Assembly (NCBI RefSeq): GCF_001661345.1
Contig: NW_017962920.1
Coordinates: 372,001 to 436,000, forward strand
DNA from: Ascoidea rubescens DSM 1968
Taxonomy: Eukaryota; Ascomycota; Saccharomycetes; Ascoideales; Ascoideaceae
Direction: 5' to 3'
Length of the DNA: 64,000 nucleotides
Both the position numbers and the translations under genes were made by a program. The notes beneath the pieces are model-generated. The model ran no database searches. It saw nothing but the letters and a program-made list of their open reading frames with translations, and had not been told where the DNA came from. Within the stretch, counting starts at the first letter, position 1. The number at the start of each line of letters is the position of its first letter. Shown one piece after another: positions 32,058 to 42,710 of the stretch.

Positions 32058-33206
32058 TCACCTCCTTTTCTTGTTCAATATAAAGCTCATGACCCGGGCC
32101 AACTCCTGTTTTGCACCCTTTATGTGTTGGTACATTTTAAATCCCATTTTGTATGTTATGCTCTTCTTAAGTGCTTCCTCGGTGGAGTTGACGTTGCAGT
32201 AGATCTTGATTCCGATATATGGAAGCACCTTTACTGGTAACATGAACATAAAATTGAAGTAAATAAATGGCAACTCATAAAGCAAATTGGTAAGAAATCT
32301 GGTTTTCTCATAGTAGTTTCTCTTAGCTGACTCTGCCTGTTGTTTTTGCTTATGTTGACATGTATTCCTTTTTGAATTCTTACTACCAATATCATTTCCA
32401 TTATGGTTTTCAGTATAAATTTCAGTGTAATCCTCAGTATAGTTGCTGCTCTTCAGCCCATTGCAACCGTTATCAAAATATTCATAATTAGAATTAGAAT
32501 TGTAATTATAATTATAATTATAATTACATTCACCGATGTTTGTTTCTATTGTATCTCCTAAATTTTCTTTACCTTCGGGAATTGGTGACGAAGAGCAAAA
32601 AAAGTTACTTTTCCCATTAAATGGAGATTGAAGCGTTGAACCAGAATAATAATTATTATCCTCATTCTTCTTATTTCTATTATTATTCCTCATATTATTA
32701 CTCGCATTAATAATTTTCTGATTGCAATTGCCTTTAAAATATTTTCCACTTCTATTCATATTTTCCATTTCACTCAAATACACAAATAAGTTTTTCATTA
32801 TCATATCTTGTTTATCGATTTGTCTTTTTAGCTTTTCACTAAACATTAAATTTCCATTCAATTGACTTTCAACATTTTTCATATTTTCTATGCAATCATT
32901 CAAACACTTCATTAACGGGTAAATTTCTCCATTTTCATTCTTGTTTTCATTCTTATTCTCACTTTCATTCCGAATACCTTTTCCCCAATTACACTTCATC
33001 CTTTTCCCAAACCTTTCAACGATATCCTTCGCTGCTTTCAAATCGTCCATTTCATTTACAAAACACAATTCAAATATCCGCAATCCCCAGATTAACGCCA
33101 TTAAATACCGTTTATCACTCACCATACTAACCAATAAAATGGTTGGAACAATTGAAATGGAAACCACCTTTAAAATATTTTTCATTCTCTCAACTCTACT
33201 CATCAT
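32058..33206 (-). CDS. Unknown protein with N- and C-terminal membrane segments
   Basis: Not recognised. The 382-residue product has hydrophobic stretches near residues 11-28 (ILKVVSISIVPTILLVSM) and 35-48, then an Asn-rich middle with a short coiled-coil-like part. A second hydrophobic region lies near 305-335 (LYELPFIYFNFMFMLPVKVL). It ends in a basic tail (FILNKKRR). The layout is a two-end membrane protein with a soluble middle, and a peroxisomal or ER membrane protein would fit, but no family motif supports that. Two consecutive ATG codons start the frame (33206 and 33203). It is divergent from PIB1 across 634 bases. Confidence 0.55.
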   Translation of the reverse strand: MMSRVERMKNILKVVSISIVPTILLVSMVSDKRYLMALIWGLRIFELCFVNEMDDLKAAKDIVERFGKRMKCNWGKGIRNESENKNENKNENGEIYPLMKCLNDCIENMKNVESQLNGNLMFSEKLKRQIDKQDMIMKNLFVYLSEMENMNRSGKYFKGNCNQKIINASNNMRNNNRNKKNEDNNYYSGSTLQSPFNGKSNFFCSSSPIPEGKENLGDTIETNIGECNYNYNYNYNSNSNYEYFDNGCNGLKSSNYTEDYTEIYTENHNGNDIGSKNSKRNTCQHKQKQQAESAKRNYYEKTRFLTNLLYELPFIYFNFMFMLPVKVLPYIGIKIYCNVNSTEEALKKSITYKMGFKMYQHIKGAKQELARVMSFILNKKRR

Positions 33207-33840
33207 AACTTGTTTTATTCTCTACTTCACCTCAGCCCAACTCAGCTCAACTCAATTCAGCTGGCACTTTCTTATTGAGATCAAATGTCTTGGGTCATAT
33301 TCCTCAATGTGTCCTCCTTTCGCTAAACCTCCCTCTCTTTCCATGCTTCTTATACTTTTGCACTGTTCCACCCTGACGCTTTTTCTCTTTTTCTCTTTTT
33401 CTCTTTTTCTCTTTTTCCCGTTTGTGCTTCAAAGCCACAGCAACGGCTCTCCTTCTCGCTTTTTCCAATTATTCCACGCTTTTCCAATTTTCACAATTCC
33501 CTCCCAAAAACAATACCACCATTACCAAATTGTGCATGTGAACGCCTACTTACGCACACAGCACGTGCCTTCCAAACGCTTTCACAATTAATTGGCCCAT
33601 TTTACGAGCTTTTATTACCTTCTTTTCTTCTATCACCTCCTTCTCCATTTCCTATTCCATTACTTTTATCAATCATCTCCCTTCCTTCCCCTTCCTTCTG
33701 TTTCTTCTGTTTCTTCTGTTTCTTCTGTTTCTTCTGTTTCTTCTCTCTTCTTTTCTTCTTAATCCCTTTCACACCTTATATCCTGCTTTTTCTTTCACCA
33801 TTCTCTTATCTTATCTTATCTTATCTTCTCCATCTCAACA
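33207..33840. promoter_or_regulatory. Divergent promoter region of the membrane-protein gene and PIB1
   Basis: The region is pyrimidine-rich on the plus strand. It contains CTTTTT units (about 33378-33418), a palindromic E-box GCACGTGC (33561-33568), five copies of CTTCTGTTT (33695-33739) and TTATC repeats just before the PIB1 ATG. A pyrimidine-rich leader next to the start is common in yeast promoters. No gene is seen inside. Confidence 0.5.
33695..33739. repeat. 9-bp tandem repeat, 5 copies
   Basis: Five exact copies of CTTCTGTTT, about 100-145 bases upstream of the PIB1 ATG, probably in the promoter or 5' leader. Confidence 0.9.
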
Positions 33841-35268
33841 ATGTCAAACTCACCACTAGATCAGTCAACTCAAATTTACTCATGGCAGCCTGATAACTCC
33901 ACAAACAAATGCACTCTCTGCTCAAAGCTCTTTTCTCTTTTCTTCAGAAGACACCACTGTAGAAAATGTGGCAAAATAATCTGCTCAACCTGCTCAAAAC
34001 ATTATACTGACTACCTACCAACAACCTATGTTGTCTCTCCCCCTTCTCAAATGTTTCTAGAAAACCCCCATGTTCCTCACAGAACTTGTGATGTATGTTT
34101 CAACGAACTAATAATGATCAAAAGAGCCCTCATACTGGATATCTCCCTACCATCCAACTCAACAACTACAACCTCAACAACAACAACAAACTTATCTCCA
34201 GCCACAAATTTATCCAATACAAATAATATCAGCGCCAATAATAACACTCAAACCACAAATACCCTCCTCACTCATCTTTTAAATTCAAATGTCCAATCAA
34301 ATACTCAAAACAACCCAAATCATTATCTATTCAATGCAAATCACATCACTAACCTAATTAAAACCGATCCCTTTATTGATAACAACTCAACTACAAACAC
34401 AAGTTTCCTCTCCGGTGCACTCACTGCCACTGCCTCTACAAATGCTTCAAACGCCTCAACTTCCGCTTCAATGAGAGCTAACTATTCAAACTCAAATTAT
34501 ATTCATAACGATAATATTAATAATGATATTCCCAACCACTTTAACAATCTTTCTTTAGATCATATTAGAACTAATAATCCTGTTTATAATGATAACCTAA
34601 TTGATAACAATATCAACATTACCACCACTACTACTACTACCACTAATATTAATAATGATGATGATGATTTCAACTCTTGTCCAATTTGTGGTTATAGTTT
34701 GACTCAATTTCACCAGAATTTAGATAAAGAAAATCACATTAACTCATGTATCGAAAAAGCTCAATTTTCCGGCTCTCCAGATCAAAAAAGACTCATAAAT
34801 AATAGAATGCTAGTTTATAGAATACCAAAATATGAAAAGATTAAAACTAATAAATTTAATAAATTTAATGAAACTAATAAAACTAATAAAACTAATAAAC
34901 TTGACCAATTTAATGAGAATAGTAACAATATCCCTTCAACTTCTTTTGATTCCGATTTAAATATCTCAATCAACTTAAATGACCAATACCAATTCAAAAA
35001 AGAAAAAGAAAATTCAAATTCTAATCCAAATTCTAATTCAAATTCTAATTCTAATTTTAATTCTAATTCTAGTTCTAAATTCAAATCAGACCAAATATCT
35101 CTTCAAAGTAATTTTGAAAATGAGTGTGTCATTTGTTTTGAAGAATTTCGCCCTGGTGATAAAGTAGGCAGATTGGAATGTCTATGTGTTTTTCATTATA
35201 AATGTATAAAAGACTGGTTTGATATAAAAGGTCCTGGAGAATGCCCTGTTCATGCTGTTCACTATTAA
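33841..35268 (+). CDS. PIB1: PIB1, FYVE-RING ubiquitin ligase of endosome/vacuole
   Basis: E3 ubiquitin ligase that binds phosphatidylinositol 3-phosphate and acts on endosomal and vacuolar membranes. The FYVE domain begins with [13 protein letters not shown] near residue 15 and has the ligand-binding [11 protein letters not shown] at about 36-46, with paired zinc cysteines to CDVCFNEL near 90. A Thr/Asn-rich linker follows. A small zinc site CPICGYSL...H...C lies near 280-305. The C-terminal RING (about 428-475) reads [19 protein letters not shown] and CPVHAVHY, almost identical to yeast Pib1 as I recall it. The length of 475 against 286 in yeast is due to the linker. The ATG at 33841 follows a pyrimidine-rich leader. 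Confidence 0.95.
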   Translation: MSNSPLDQSTQIYSWQPDNSTNKCTLCSKLFSLFFRRHHCRKCGKIICSTCSKHYTDYLPTTYVVSPPSQMFLENPHVPHRTCDVCFNELIMIKRALILDISLPSNSTTTTSTTTTNLSPATNLSNTNNISANNNTQTTNTLLTHLLNSNVQSNTQNNPNHYLFNANHITNLIKTDPFIDNNSTTNTSFLSGALTATASTNASNASTSASMRANYSNSNYIHNDNINNDIPNHFNNLSLDHIRTNNPVYNDNLIDNNINITTTTTTTTNINNDDDDFNSCPICGYSLTQFHQNLDKENHINSCIEKAQFSGSPDQKRLINNRMLVYRIPKYEKIKTNKFNKFNETNKTNKTNKLDQFNENSNNIPSTSFDSDLNISINLNDQYQFKKEKENSNSNPNSNSNSNSNFNSNSSSKFKSDQISLQSNFENECVICFEEFRPGDKVGRLECLCVFHYKCIKDWFDIKGPGECPVHAVHY

Positions 35269-35939
35269 CATCAAAAAAAAAAAAAAATTCTTTTTTCCTG
35301 CTGTTGTTTCAATTTCCTTTCATCTGTTTCTTTTCTGCTTTGGTTTTTCTTTTCCTAATCTTTTTAATCTTTTTCATTTTTTTCATCTCTTACATCTCTT
35401 TTATCTCTTGTATGGTTTATTTTTTTTCTTTGTCTTTGGAATTCATTTTTTGTTTTTAGTTATAAATTGGTTTACTTTTTCGGATACGACTTTTATTTTA
35501 TCTCACTTTTCGAATCATCATATTGATTCCCCTTCACGTTCTTTTTGAAACTTGGTTTTCCTTGGTTATTTATCTCTACATATTACTTCATTATCATTCA
35601 CTATTTAGACTTTTACATATTACATATTAAACTACCTTTACATTCTGATATTTTTAGTACTGATGGATTTTTAATCTTCACTATAAATCCATGCGGGTTC
35701 ACCATTTTCTACCGCCTTGTGTACGGCAAATCCTTTGGAACTCATCTTAAAATATTCATTAAAACCTGCATTTGTATCGACTGTATTCAACCCAACTTTC
35801 ATTCAAATCTGAGTGTATTTTTCCAAATAAAAAAAACAACCTCACATCAATCATACAACTCCAAAACTTGTAAAACAACACATTCACAAAAGGATAACAA
35901 GATCTAAGTGTCCCAATCATAAATCTTCAAAAAAATTTA
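35269..35939. other. PIB1 3' flank, no supported gene
   Basis: AT-rich with long T runs just after the PIB1 stop, suited to 3'-end formation. Plus-strand frames here start at TTG rather than ATG and look like noise. Confidence 0.45.
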
Positions 35940-36011
35940 TTCCGATACCGGGAATCGAACCCGGGTCTGCACGGTGAAAGCGTGCCATGATAGCCATTAC
36001 ACTATATCGGA
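35940..36011 (-). tRNA. tRNA-Glu (UUC anticodon)
   Basis: Read on the minus strand, the gene starts TCCGATATAGTGTAATGGC and ends in TATCGGA plus discriminator A. The acceptor stem pairs perfectly (TCCGATA/TATCGGA). The anticodon loop is CTTTCAC, giving anticodon TTC for Glu (GAA/GAG). The T arm carries the B-box sequence GGTTCGATTCC. It is nearly identical to yeast tRNA-Glu and has no intron. Confidence 0.97.
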
Positions 36012-38065
36012 TACTCATAAACTTGTAAATTTGATATAAATTTGATATAAATATTATACTAGAAAGATTGATTTGGACGAAAAAGCATGGGATTTTTAGT
36101 CTTAGTGTTTATTTCCTTATTATCTTTGTAGGTTTTTTTCCTGGAAGACCAAGTTTTCCTACACATAGTTTAGAACTAAGTAGTTGGTCTTAGAATTAAG
36201 AAGTCAGTTTTTCTTTAGTTATTAAAAAGCGTTTATAGTTACTATATAGGTCTATGAGCCCCATATGACTGGTTCGTGGTCACAGAATATTATTATTACT
36301 TATTGATTTGCTTTCTGCTATTTGTTTGTGGTATTTAACCTTTAATTTCTTAAAAAAAGATTGAAATTTAATTGGAATTTAAGATCATAAGCTATCTTGA
36401 TCCAATACCAGTTCACATACCTTTTTTAGCTTTATTTACATTGGGTTTTTCTATGACTTTGATTGAAATAAGGAGTTGGCAGTATGTATATATAGTGTTA
36501 AAATCAACCACAGTAAATAGGTCTGTTGACTAGTTCCGTAATCGTTGAATAAATATACAAAATCTATCTAAGACATCAAATTCGGATAAAAAGCTTGGTT
36601 ATTTTCAAACCAACAGTCACAAAACTCTTTCTTACTATTCAGGATTTTATCTGGTATATTTGAATTTGATTTTAAAACAACTTTCACTTACTTTTCTGTT
36701 TTTTATTTTTCATATTGATTTTATTTTTTTGTCTCCTTTTGTTTTGACTCTAGTTTTGTTTATTCAATATTTTTTATCTATATTCTATTATCCTCAATTA
36801 GATTTGCTTGTTATAATCAAAATGTTGTAGTTTTCAACTTCTCACTTGTATACATTTGCAAATAAATTTGTAGATCTTTTATTAGAACATTAGGAAAATC
36901 ATGGAAGTCAACAAGCTTTCAAACTTTTTGTGATAATAAACAAAGATAAAATAAAGAAGCCTAAAAAAAAAGTATTTTCTAGACTTATTTGATATTGAAT
37001 ATATTCCATAAAATTCAATTTGTTCAAATGTCTTGATATCAGCAATTATCACCAATGTACTAAATAATGAAATACAAAAATTGAATATCTTTTAAACAGT
37101 ACTTGTTATTATACAAAAACACATATATTATGCCTGACCTTGCAAATAACCGCTTTTATAAACAATCAGATTTATTAAAGTCATGCGACCACATGCATGA
37201 CCTACATAAATAACATATAGTTCAAAACAAATAAAAATTAAATTATTATAAATCTTTAAAATTATCATAAAGATTTTGTAAAATGAGTAATCTTTAGAAC
37301 CCATTTAAAAGTTAGTCAAAAATAATAACTTTAATTTATAAATGGCAAGAAAAATACATTAGGCATTGATACTATGCGCTTAGAAATAACTGTCAAACTA
37401 AAGAATTCGAATACAATTTATCACAAATAACTAAATTTTTTAAGCTAAGAAATTAACCTTTTGTTGAAACACCAACTATAAAGTTATTATATAATAACTC
37501 TTTGGATAAATATAATTACAATTAACATATCCAAAAAAAATATTTCTTAATAGCTAAGGATTTATGCTCATCCACAAAGATAAAATGAAATTATTAAGCG
37601 AAACAAAAAAATAAAAAAACAATTTCTGATGCGCCTTGGAAACAGTGCAAAAAGCAGCTTAAATCACTGAAGCTACAACTTGAAAAGTTAGTCCTTGTAA
37701 AACAACAAAAAAATTAAGATATAAACATTACTGAAACTAATAGTCACTAATTTTTTGAAAAAAGAAATTAAAAATCAACATATCATATTAACTGAAAATT
37801 TGATTAAAGTGAATATTGTTTCAAAACAGAAAATGCACAAAAAAAATCAACCATAAATTTTGACTTTAAAAACCAAACAAAAACAATACTAATTTGACCC
37901 ACAATTGTTTTTGTTTGGTTTTCAAATGACTTTAGTTATGTGATTTAAATGGCCAAGAATCACAATCAAAATTCGGAGAAATCGAACATAGATTGGAACC
38001 AACCCAAAACTGCCCCGAAATTTAGCATTATTTTCCTCGGCACAAAGCCACAAAAAATGCAAAAA
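36012..38065. other. AT-rich, gene-free region between tRNA genes
   Basis: No frame of useful length on either strand, and no long terminal repeats or target duplications that I could recognise by eye. It may hold decayed sequence beyond recognition. Confidence 0.4.
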
Positions 38066-38147
38066 TGAAGGATGCGAGGTTCGAACTCGCGCCGGAAGTC
38101 TTCCAGTAGATCTTAAGTCTACCGCCGTACCGTTCGTACCACTCTTC
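38066..38147 (-). tRNA. tRNA-Leu (UAA anticodon), somewhat divergent
   Basis: The minus strand has anticodon stem-loop GTAGA-CTTAAGA-TCTAC with anticodon TAA (reads UUA), a long variable arm as in Leu tRNAs, and T arm GCGAG-TTCGAAC-CTCGC. The assumed acceptor 5' strand GAAGAGT pairs with ATCCTTC with one A-C mismatch and one G-U pair, and the D stem is irregular. So it is either a divergent functional gene or an ageing copy. UUA is the commonest Leu codon in this window. Confidence 0.7.
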
Positions 38148-38403
38148 TCTTGGGCTACAACAGTCCTAGATGGCTCCGAAGCCGAAGCCAGTTTGTGCAG
38201 CTAGAAAAACGATACATCAGAAAATTGGCTGCGAGAACAGCAGAGGAAGCAAAACAACTACAATTATATTTTATTTTTATTATTATGAATTACTTTAGAC
38301 CGATATAGAATTATATAAAAGGCGTTGTAATTTGATCAATTTCGAAAGAAAGGGATCAAGTCTTCCAATACATATTTCTAGTTCTCTTCCAGTTTACATA
38401 AAA

Positions 38404-38526
38404 AGTCCTAAGTTACGGTCTTAGAATGTAAGCCCCTGAGAATTGGAATACAGGAAGCCCTACGGTTACGACCCACGAAGGTCCGCGTGCAAAACAGTAC
38501 ACGTCTTAGATCACTCGGCCAACCCT
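38404..38526 (-). ncRNA. tRNA-like or other Pol III-type element
   Basis: The minus strand contains a near-perfect A box (TTGGCCGAGTGATCTAAG, typical of Leu/Ser tRNAs) and then a stem CGTGT/GCACG. A GACC/GGTC hairpin resembles a long variable arm, and a B-box-like GGGTCGTAACC follows. A T run lies just beyond 38404. The anticodon loop and acceptor stem cannot be closed properly, so it may be a decayed tRNA-Leu/Ser gene, an intron-containing tRNA that I failed to fold, or another small RNA. Confidence 0.35.
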
Positions 38527-38880
38527 CTAGTTCTAATTCTGATCTTATAAACCAAAATCATTTGTGGTAGCTATTCCTTAGCATAACATCAAAGACAAAA
38601 CCAAACAAAAATCAGAACACTATAGTCTCCAAAATAAAACTAATTAAGCACGTTTTCTAACAATCAGTTTCTCACAGCTGCTTGAAATTATATTGGTTTC
38701 CTATGCTAAATAATTATCCAAATAAATAATCTGTGCACTTTCAAATAAAAATTGAACAAAATGTATTTTGTTTTAAATACTGCCATTAGAAAACACCAGA
38801 AAATCATCAAATTAACTATCCCTATTCCTTAATTTTAAATATTGTTTCAACCAGTGTATTTTGGCTTTGATTTTGTTGAC

Positions 38881-40140
38881 CTATCTTTCTGTTTCATAAT
38901 CAAGAGCATACAAAGGAATGAAAGTTACTTGATCTGGGTGTTCAAATTTTTCTCCCTTTTTTGTTTTAAAAATCCAATTTTCTTTTAAGTTAAAAAACTT
39001 CAAAGTTTTTAGTTTTGAAATGTTTTTAGGATTGTAAATTTCATTTTTCAGAAAATGTAATTCAATTAAAAGAAACAAATTTGACAAGTTTTCAATTTTT
39101 ATATTTGATAATAATTTTTTAAGTTAACCGATCTGTTTAAATTTTCAATTTTTCTGATTTTATTAGACAATAAATTTAAAAATGCTAAATTAACCAATTT
39201 ATCTAAATTTCCAATTTAATTAATATTATGAGATGAGATTAATGTCTTCAAGTTAATCAATATATGTAAATTCCCGATTGTTTTGATCTGAGTACGACAT
39301 AGTAATAAATACTCCTAATTTGTTAACTTGTTCAAATTTTCAATCTTCACAATATTCTAATTATCTTGATTAAGTAATGCCTCAACAACATCAACCTCGC
39401 TGATTTTTGAATTTAATAATATTAATGGTTTTAGATTTGGTAACTTGTTTAAGCTTTCTAATTTTTTAAGGTAGATATTATATGATAAATTCAAGTATTC
39501 TAGATTGTTAACATATTTAAGCTTTCAATTTTTCTAATGTTTGTTTTTATTAATTATACGATTTCAAGATTTACTAGTTTATCTAAATTTTTAATCTTCT
39601 CGATATTTTGATTATTTGATAAACCCAAATATATTAATCGAGTTAACTTATCTAAATTTTCAAACAAAGCAGGCTCATCATTAATACTTTCCGCTATACT
39701 CAATTTCAAGGTTTCTATGGTGCTCAAATTAAAATATTGTGAAATGTCTTTATTGTATTGAATAGCCCAAGAAGAGCCATTTATATATATTTCAACTAAA
39801 TGTTTATAAAAAAAAATCATTTAAATTATCAAAGTAAATTTGATTAGTTTCATTTGGATCATGAACATCAAGACAAAATATTTTTATATTTTTTGAAGTA
39901 GAACATTTGATACAACCCTCTAAAGCATCTAATGGTTTATTCCAGTCCAAATATTTAAAAGAACCAATAGAATCATTGGGATCATTCAAAGATTGACTCA
40001 AGATTAGATATCCAATTTTGATTGCAATATCCTTCAAATGATATGAATTATTTAATATCGTCCTTCCAACTTTTTCAATATTATCTAATATCCTTTTGAG
40101 TAAATGGAGAGGTTATGTTAAAAAAAATATAAAATGACTC
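38881..40140 (-). pseudogene. Heavily decayed LRR family gene
   Basis: Three minus-strand frames in order carry pieces of one LRR protein: 40037-39804 (SFKYLDWNKPLDALEG), 39820-39554 (LFENLDKLTRLIYLGLSNNQ, IEKIKNLDKLVNLEIV) and 39087-38881 (ISKLKTLKFFNLKENW). Short LRR-like scraps in other frames lie between them. Repeat style and neighbours match the intact gene at 42711-44633 and the interrupted gene at 24579-26504. Several frameshifts and stops separate the parts, so no function is likely. Confidence 0.6.
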
Positions 40141-42710
40141 TATTTTGTTTGAATCCTCAGAGTGTTTGGTCAATAATATCAACACTATCCATTTGCTCTG
40201 AGATATTAATCCAAAAAAATAAAAGTCTACAAAAATTTAATACCTGAAATTTAAATAGATACGAACCTTGAAAGCAAATTTTGAGAGCTGCTTCTTTGGT
40301 ACAACCAGAGGGATTGGAAATCTTGATATTTTTAAATAATAATAATAATGTCGAAAATTAAATTGAATTGTTATCTGATAATCTGAATAACTATATTAAT
40401 GGATATAATTCCGTATTCAATTAAGTATTATTCTGAGTAATATCATATGCAGGTATCGTACATCCAATAAAATCAATGAGATAATATGGACCTGACTAGA
40501 TTATGTTTAATAAATAGTTCTTAAAGATCAAAGAAATGATTAAATCTGTAATATTTATGCTGCAAACTAAAAGTGCTCATCAATAACAGCAATAGGAATA
40601 ATGACAGTGATGATGGTGGTGATTGTGGTGATGATAATAATTTCATGTTTGAATTTTCAATACATTTCATTTGAATGGATGCTTATCTTAACCACATTGA
40701 ACCAAATCAGCTTTTTAGAAAACCATAAAGTTGATCCACAAATGGTTTTGCTTTCTATTGCAAATTCTGTAAGCAATAATATGTGTTATTTGATTTCTTT
40801 CGATTATTGTCATTTACCTTACAGTATTTTATGTTAAGTTCAAATCTAAATTAGGTAACATATTTGATAATGAATCCAATATAGTTTTTGGTTGGTTGCA
40901 TAAGAAATAAAGCATCAATGTGGTGTTCAATAAATCATCAAGACATAAAAACTTTCTCAAAATTAAAGAGAAATTACCATAAATAATTACCAATTTACAA
41001 CTCTAACCTGAACATCGCTCCTGTGTTAAGCTCTTTGTTTAGAGTAATGTTGAACTAAACAGTATTCATTTGGATACTCTTAGTATTGATTCAACTCAGA
41101 TAGCATACCATCTTCATAAAATACACCAGCTCTTAGCTCTGTCCTACCATTTTTTACAAGCGAAACTTTTTGGAGACAAGCAGCTCTGAGAATGCCACTC
41201 TTTTGACACTTTTTCTTATCCTTAACATATTTTTGATTGAATACAGATACTTGATTCAAAGGCCAAAAAACCAAAGAAATATTGAGATAAACCAATTCTG
41301 CAAAGACGCTGGCATTTATATTCTCAGCATCGATAACCAAATTCCAGAATTTTTTGTCTATGTGGCATTTCCCAACAGAAAAATAAAATGAAAAGAAGCA
41401 GAAGAAGCAGAAGAGGCAAATAGATGAAACCAATTGTCCAATAGACGCATGTCCCATAAATGTGGTAAATCAGATTGTAGTTGTATGCAGTTGTATGCAG
41501 TTTCATGCACATTAACGTTTAAAATGCTTTCACACTAAAGAAATTTTTTTATCAAGTGATTGGAGAGATTTGATACTTTACATTTGTTTTGTATTTTACT
41601 CTATTCTATTTGCCAACTAAATCAGTATTTTCATCCAGTGATGATAGTTTTTTCGCATTAATTGATGTTTTAATGCTAGTGGTGAAGTTCTACTCTTGCT
41701 ATCCTAATCCACCACTTGCAATTTGTGCCAGCTACTAGATGTTTAATTGTCTCAATTCCCAGAAACGTGAACTAATCCTTTTTTTTGAATTTTCCTTCAA
41801 AGAAAAGTTGTTTTTTAGAAAAACTATTTACGGGATAATAATGGAACTATTAATGACATCTTTCAACCACCGAAAATTAACTTAAAGTGTATATAAAGAA
41901 AAGAAGGCAAACGATTGACCATAAAAACACTAAATTGTACTGCATTTATAGTTAAATCAAAAGGAGTTCAACAGATGTCAAATAAATCAGGTTTTTGGCT
42001 TATATTCAATTATACAACATTATTTAATAAAAAACAAAAAACGTAAAACTATACGTTAGTTTTATTCATGTTGACCTGAATATGGTTGGTCTTCAAACGA
42101 ACTTTAGATCATTGGTTTTGAGAAGTGTATTTTCAGAAAATCACCAATGTCAGACAGATTTCCTTTCAAATGATTCTTGTTTTAACATTCGTATCTCACT
42201 TCATTTCACAAAACAATAAAACTTCTAAACCACATTGTTTGATATTGTTCCATATTCTTTTTTGTTGAGATAAATTCACAACCTCAAACTGCATGTCATT
42301 GCATACAACTGCAGATACACTGCATTTGATATATTTGGAATTATCTTTCAAGAACCAGAATTTAAATGATTCATTTCGAAAAGTATCAATAACTAATATG
42401 GAAACTGCACTGGTGTGTTTATATTGATGGAGATTGTAATGAAGCCAACAAAATATTTGCAACTCGAATTTCAATAAACGCTTCTAGTTAAAAATGTGAA
42501 TAACGAAATAATTGATTCATATTTTCTTTCATATTCTCTTTCATATTCTTCCATATAAATAATGCAGTGGTTATCCATATTGATATTAATATTCACATCC
42601 ATATATATACTCACAATCGAAACTATACCTATGATATACTCACCTCTCAATATAATATATTCAATTTTCACAACAATAAACACAGATATACAAATCACTA
42701 AATACTAAAA
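40141..42710. other. AT-rich region with no firm gene
   Basis: It holds one ATG frame of 125 codons on the minus strand (41080-41457) and one of 92 codons without good support (42196-42474). An AAGCAG-type purine repeat lies at about 41393-41420. The last 200 bases are the promoter side of the intact LRR gene. Confidence 0.35.
41080..41457 (-). CDS. Doubtful small open frame
   Basis: A 125-codon frame with an ATG start. The N-terminus is hydrophobic and Cys/Phe-rich (LVSSICLFCFFCFFSFYFSV), but that stretch is simply the translation of a purine/pyrimidine repeat. The remainder (KKFWNLVIDAENINASVFAE) resembles nothing I know. It could be a remnant or chance. Confidence 0.18.
   Translation of the reverse strand: MGHASIGQLVSSICLFCFFCFFSFYFSVGKCHIDKKFWNLVIDAENINASVFAELVYLNISLVFWPLNQVSVFNQKYVKDKKKCQKSGILRAACLQKVSLVKNGRTELRAGVFYEDGMLSELNQY

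Noticed and set aside
35545-35907. 120-codon plus-strand frame after PIB1
   Set aside because: It opens with TTG, its composition is that of T-rich 3' flank, and no family match is seen.
35939-38900. Retrotransposon LTRs next to the tRNA genes
   Set aside because: I looked for paired terminal repeats and target duplications near both tRNA genes and saw none by eye; a search could still reveal solo LTRs.
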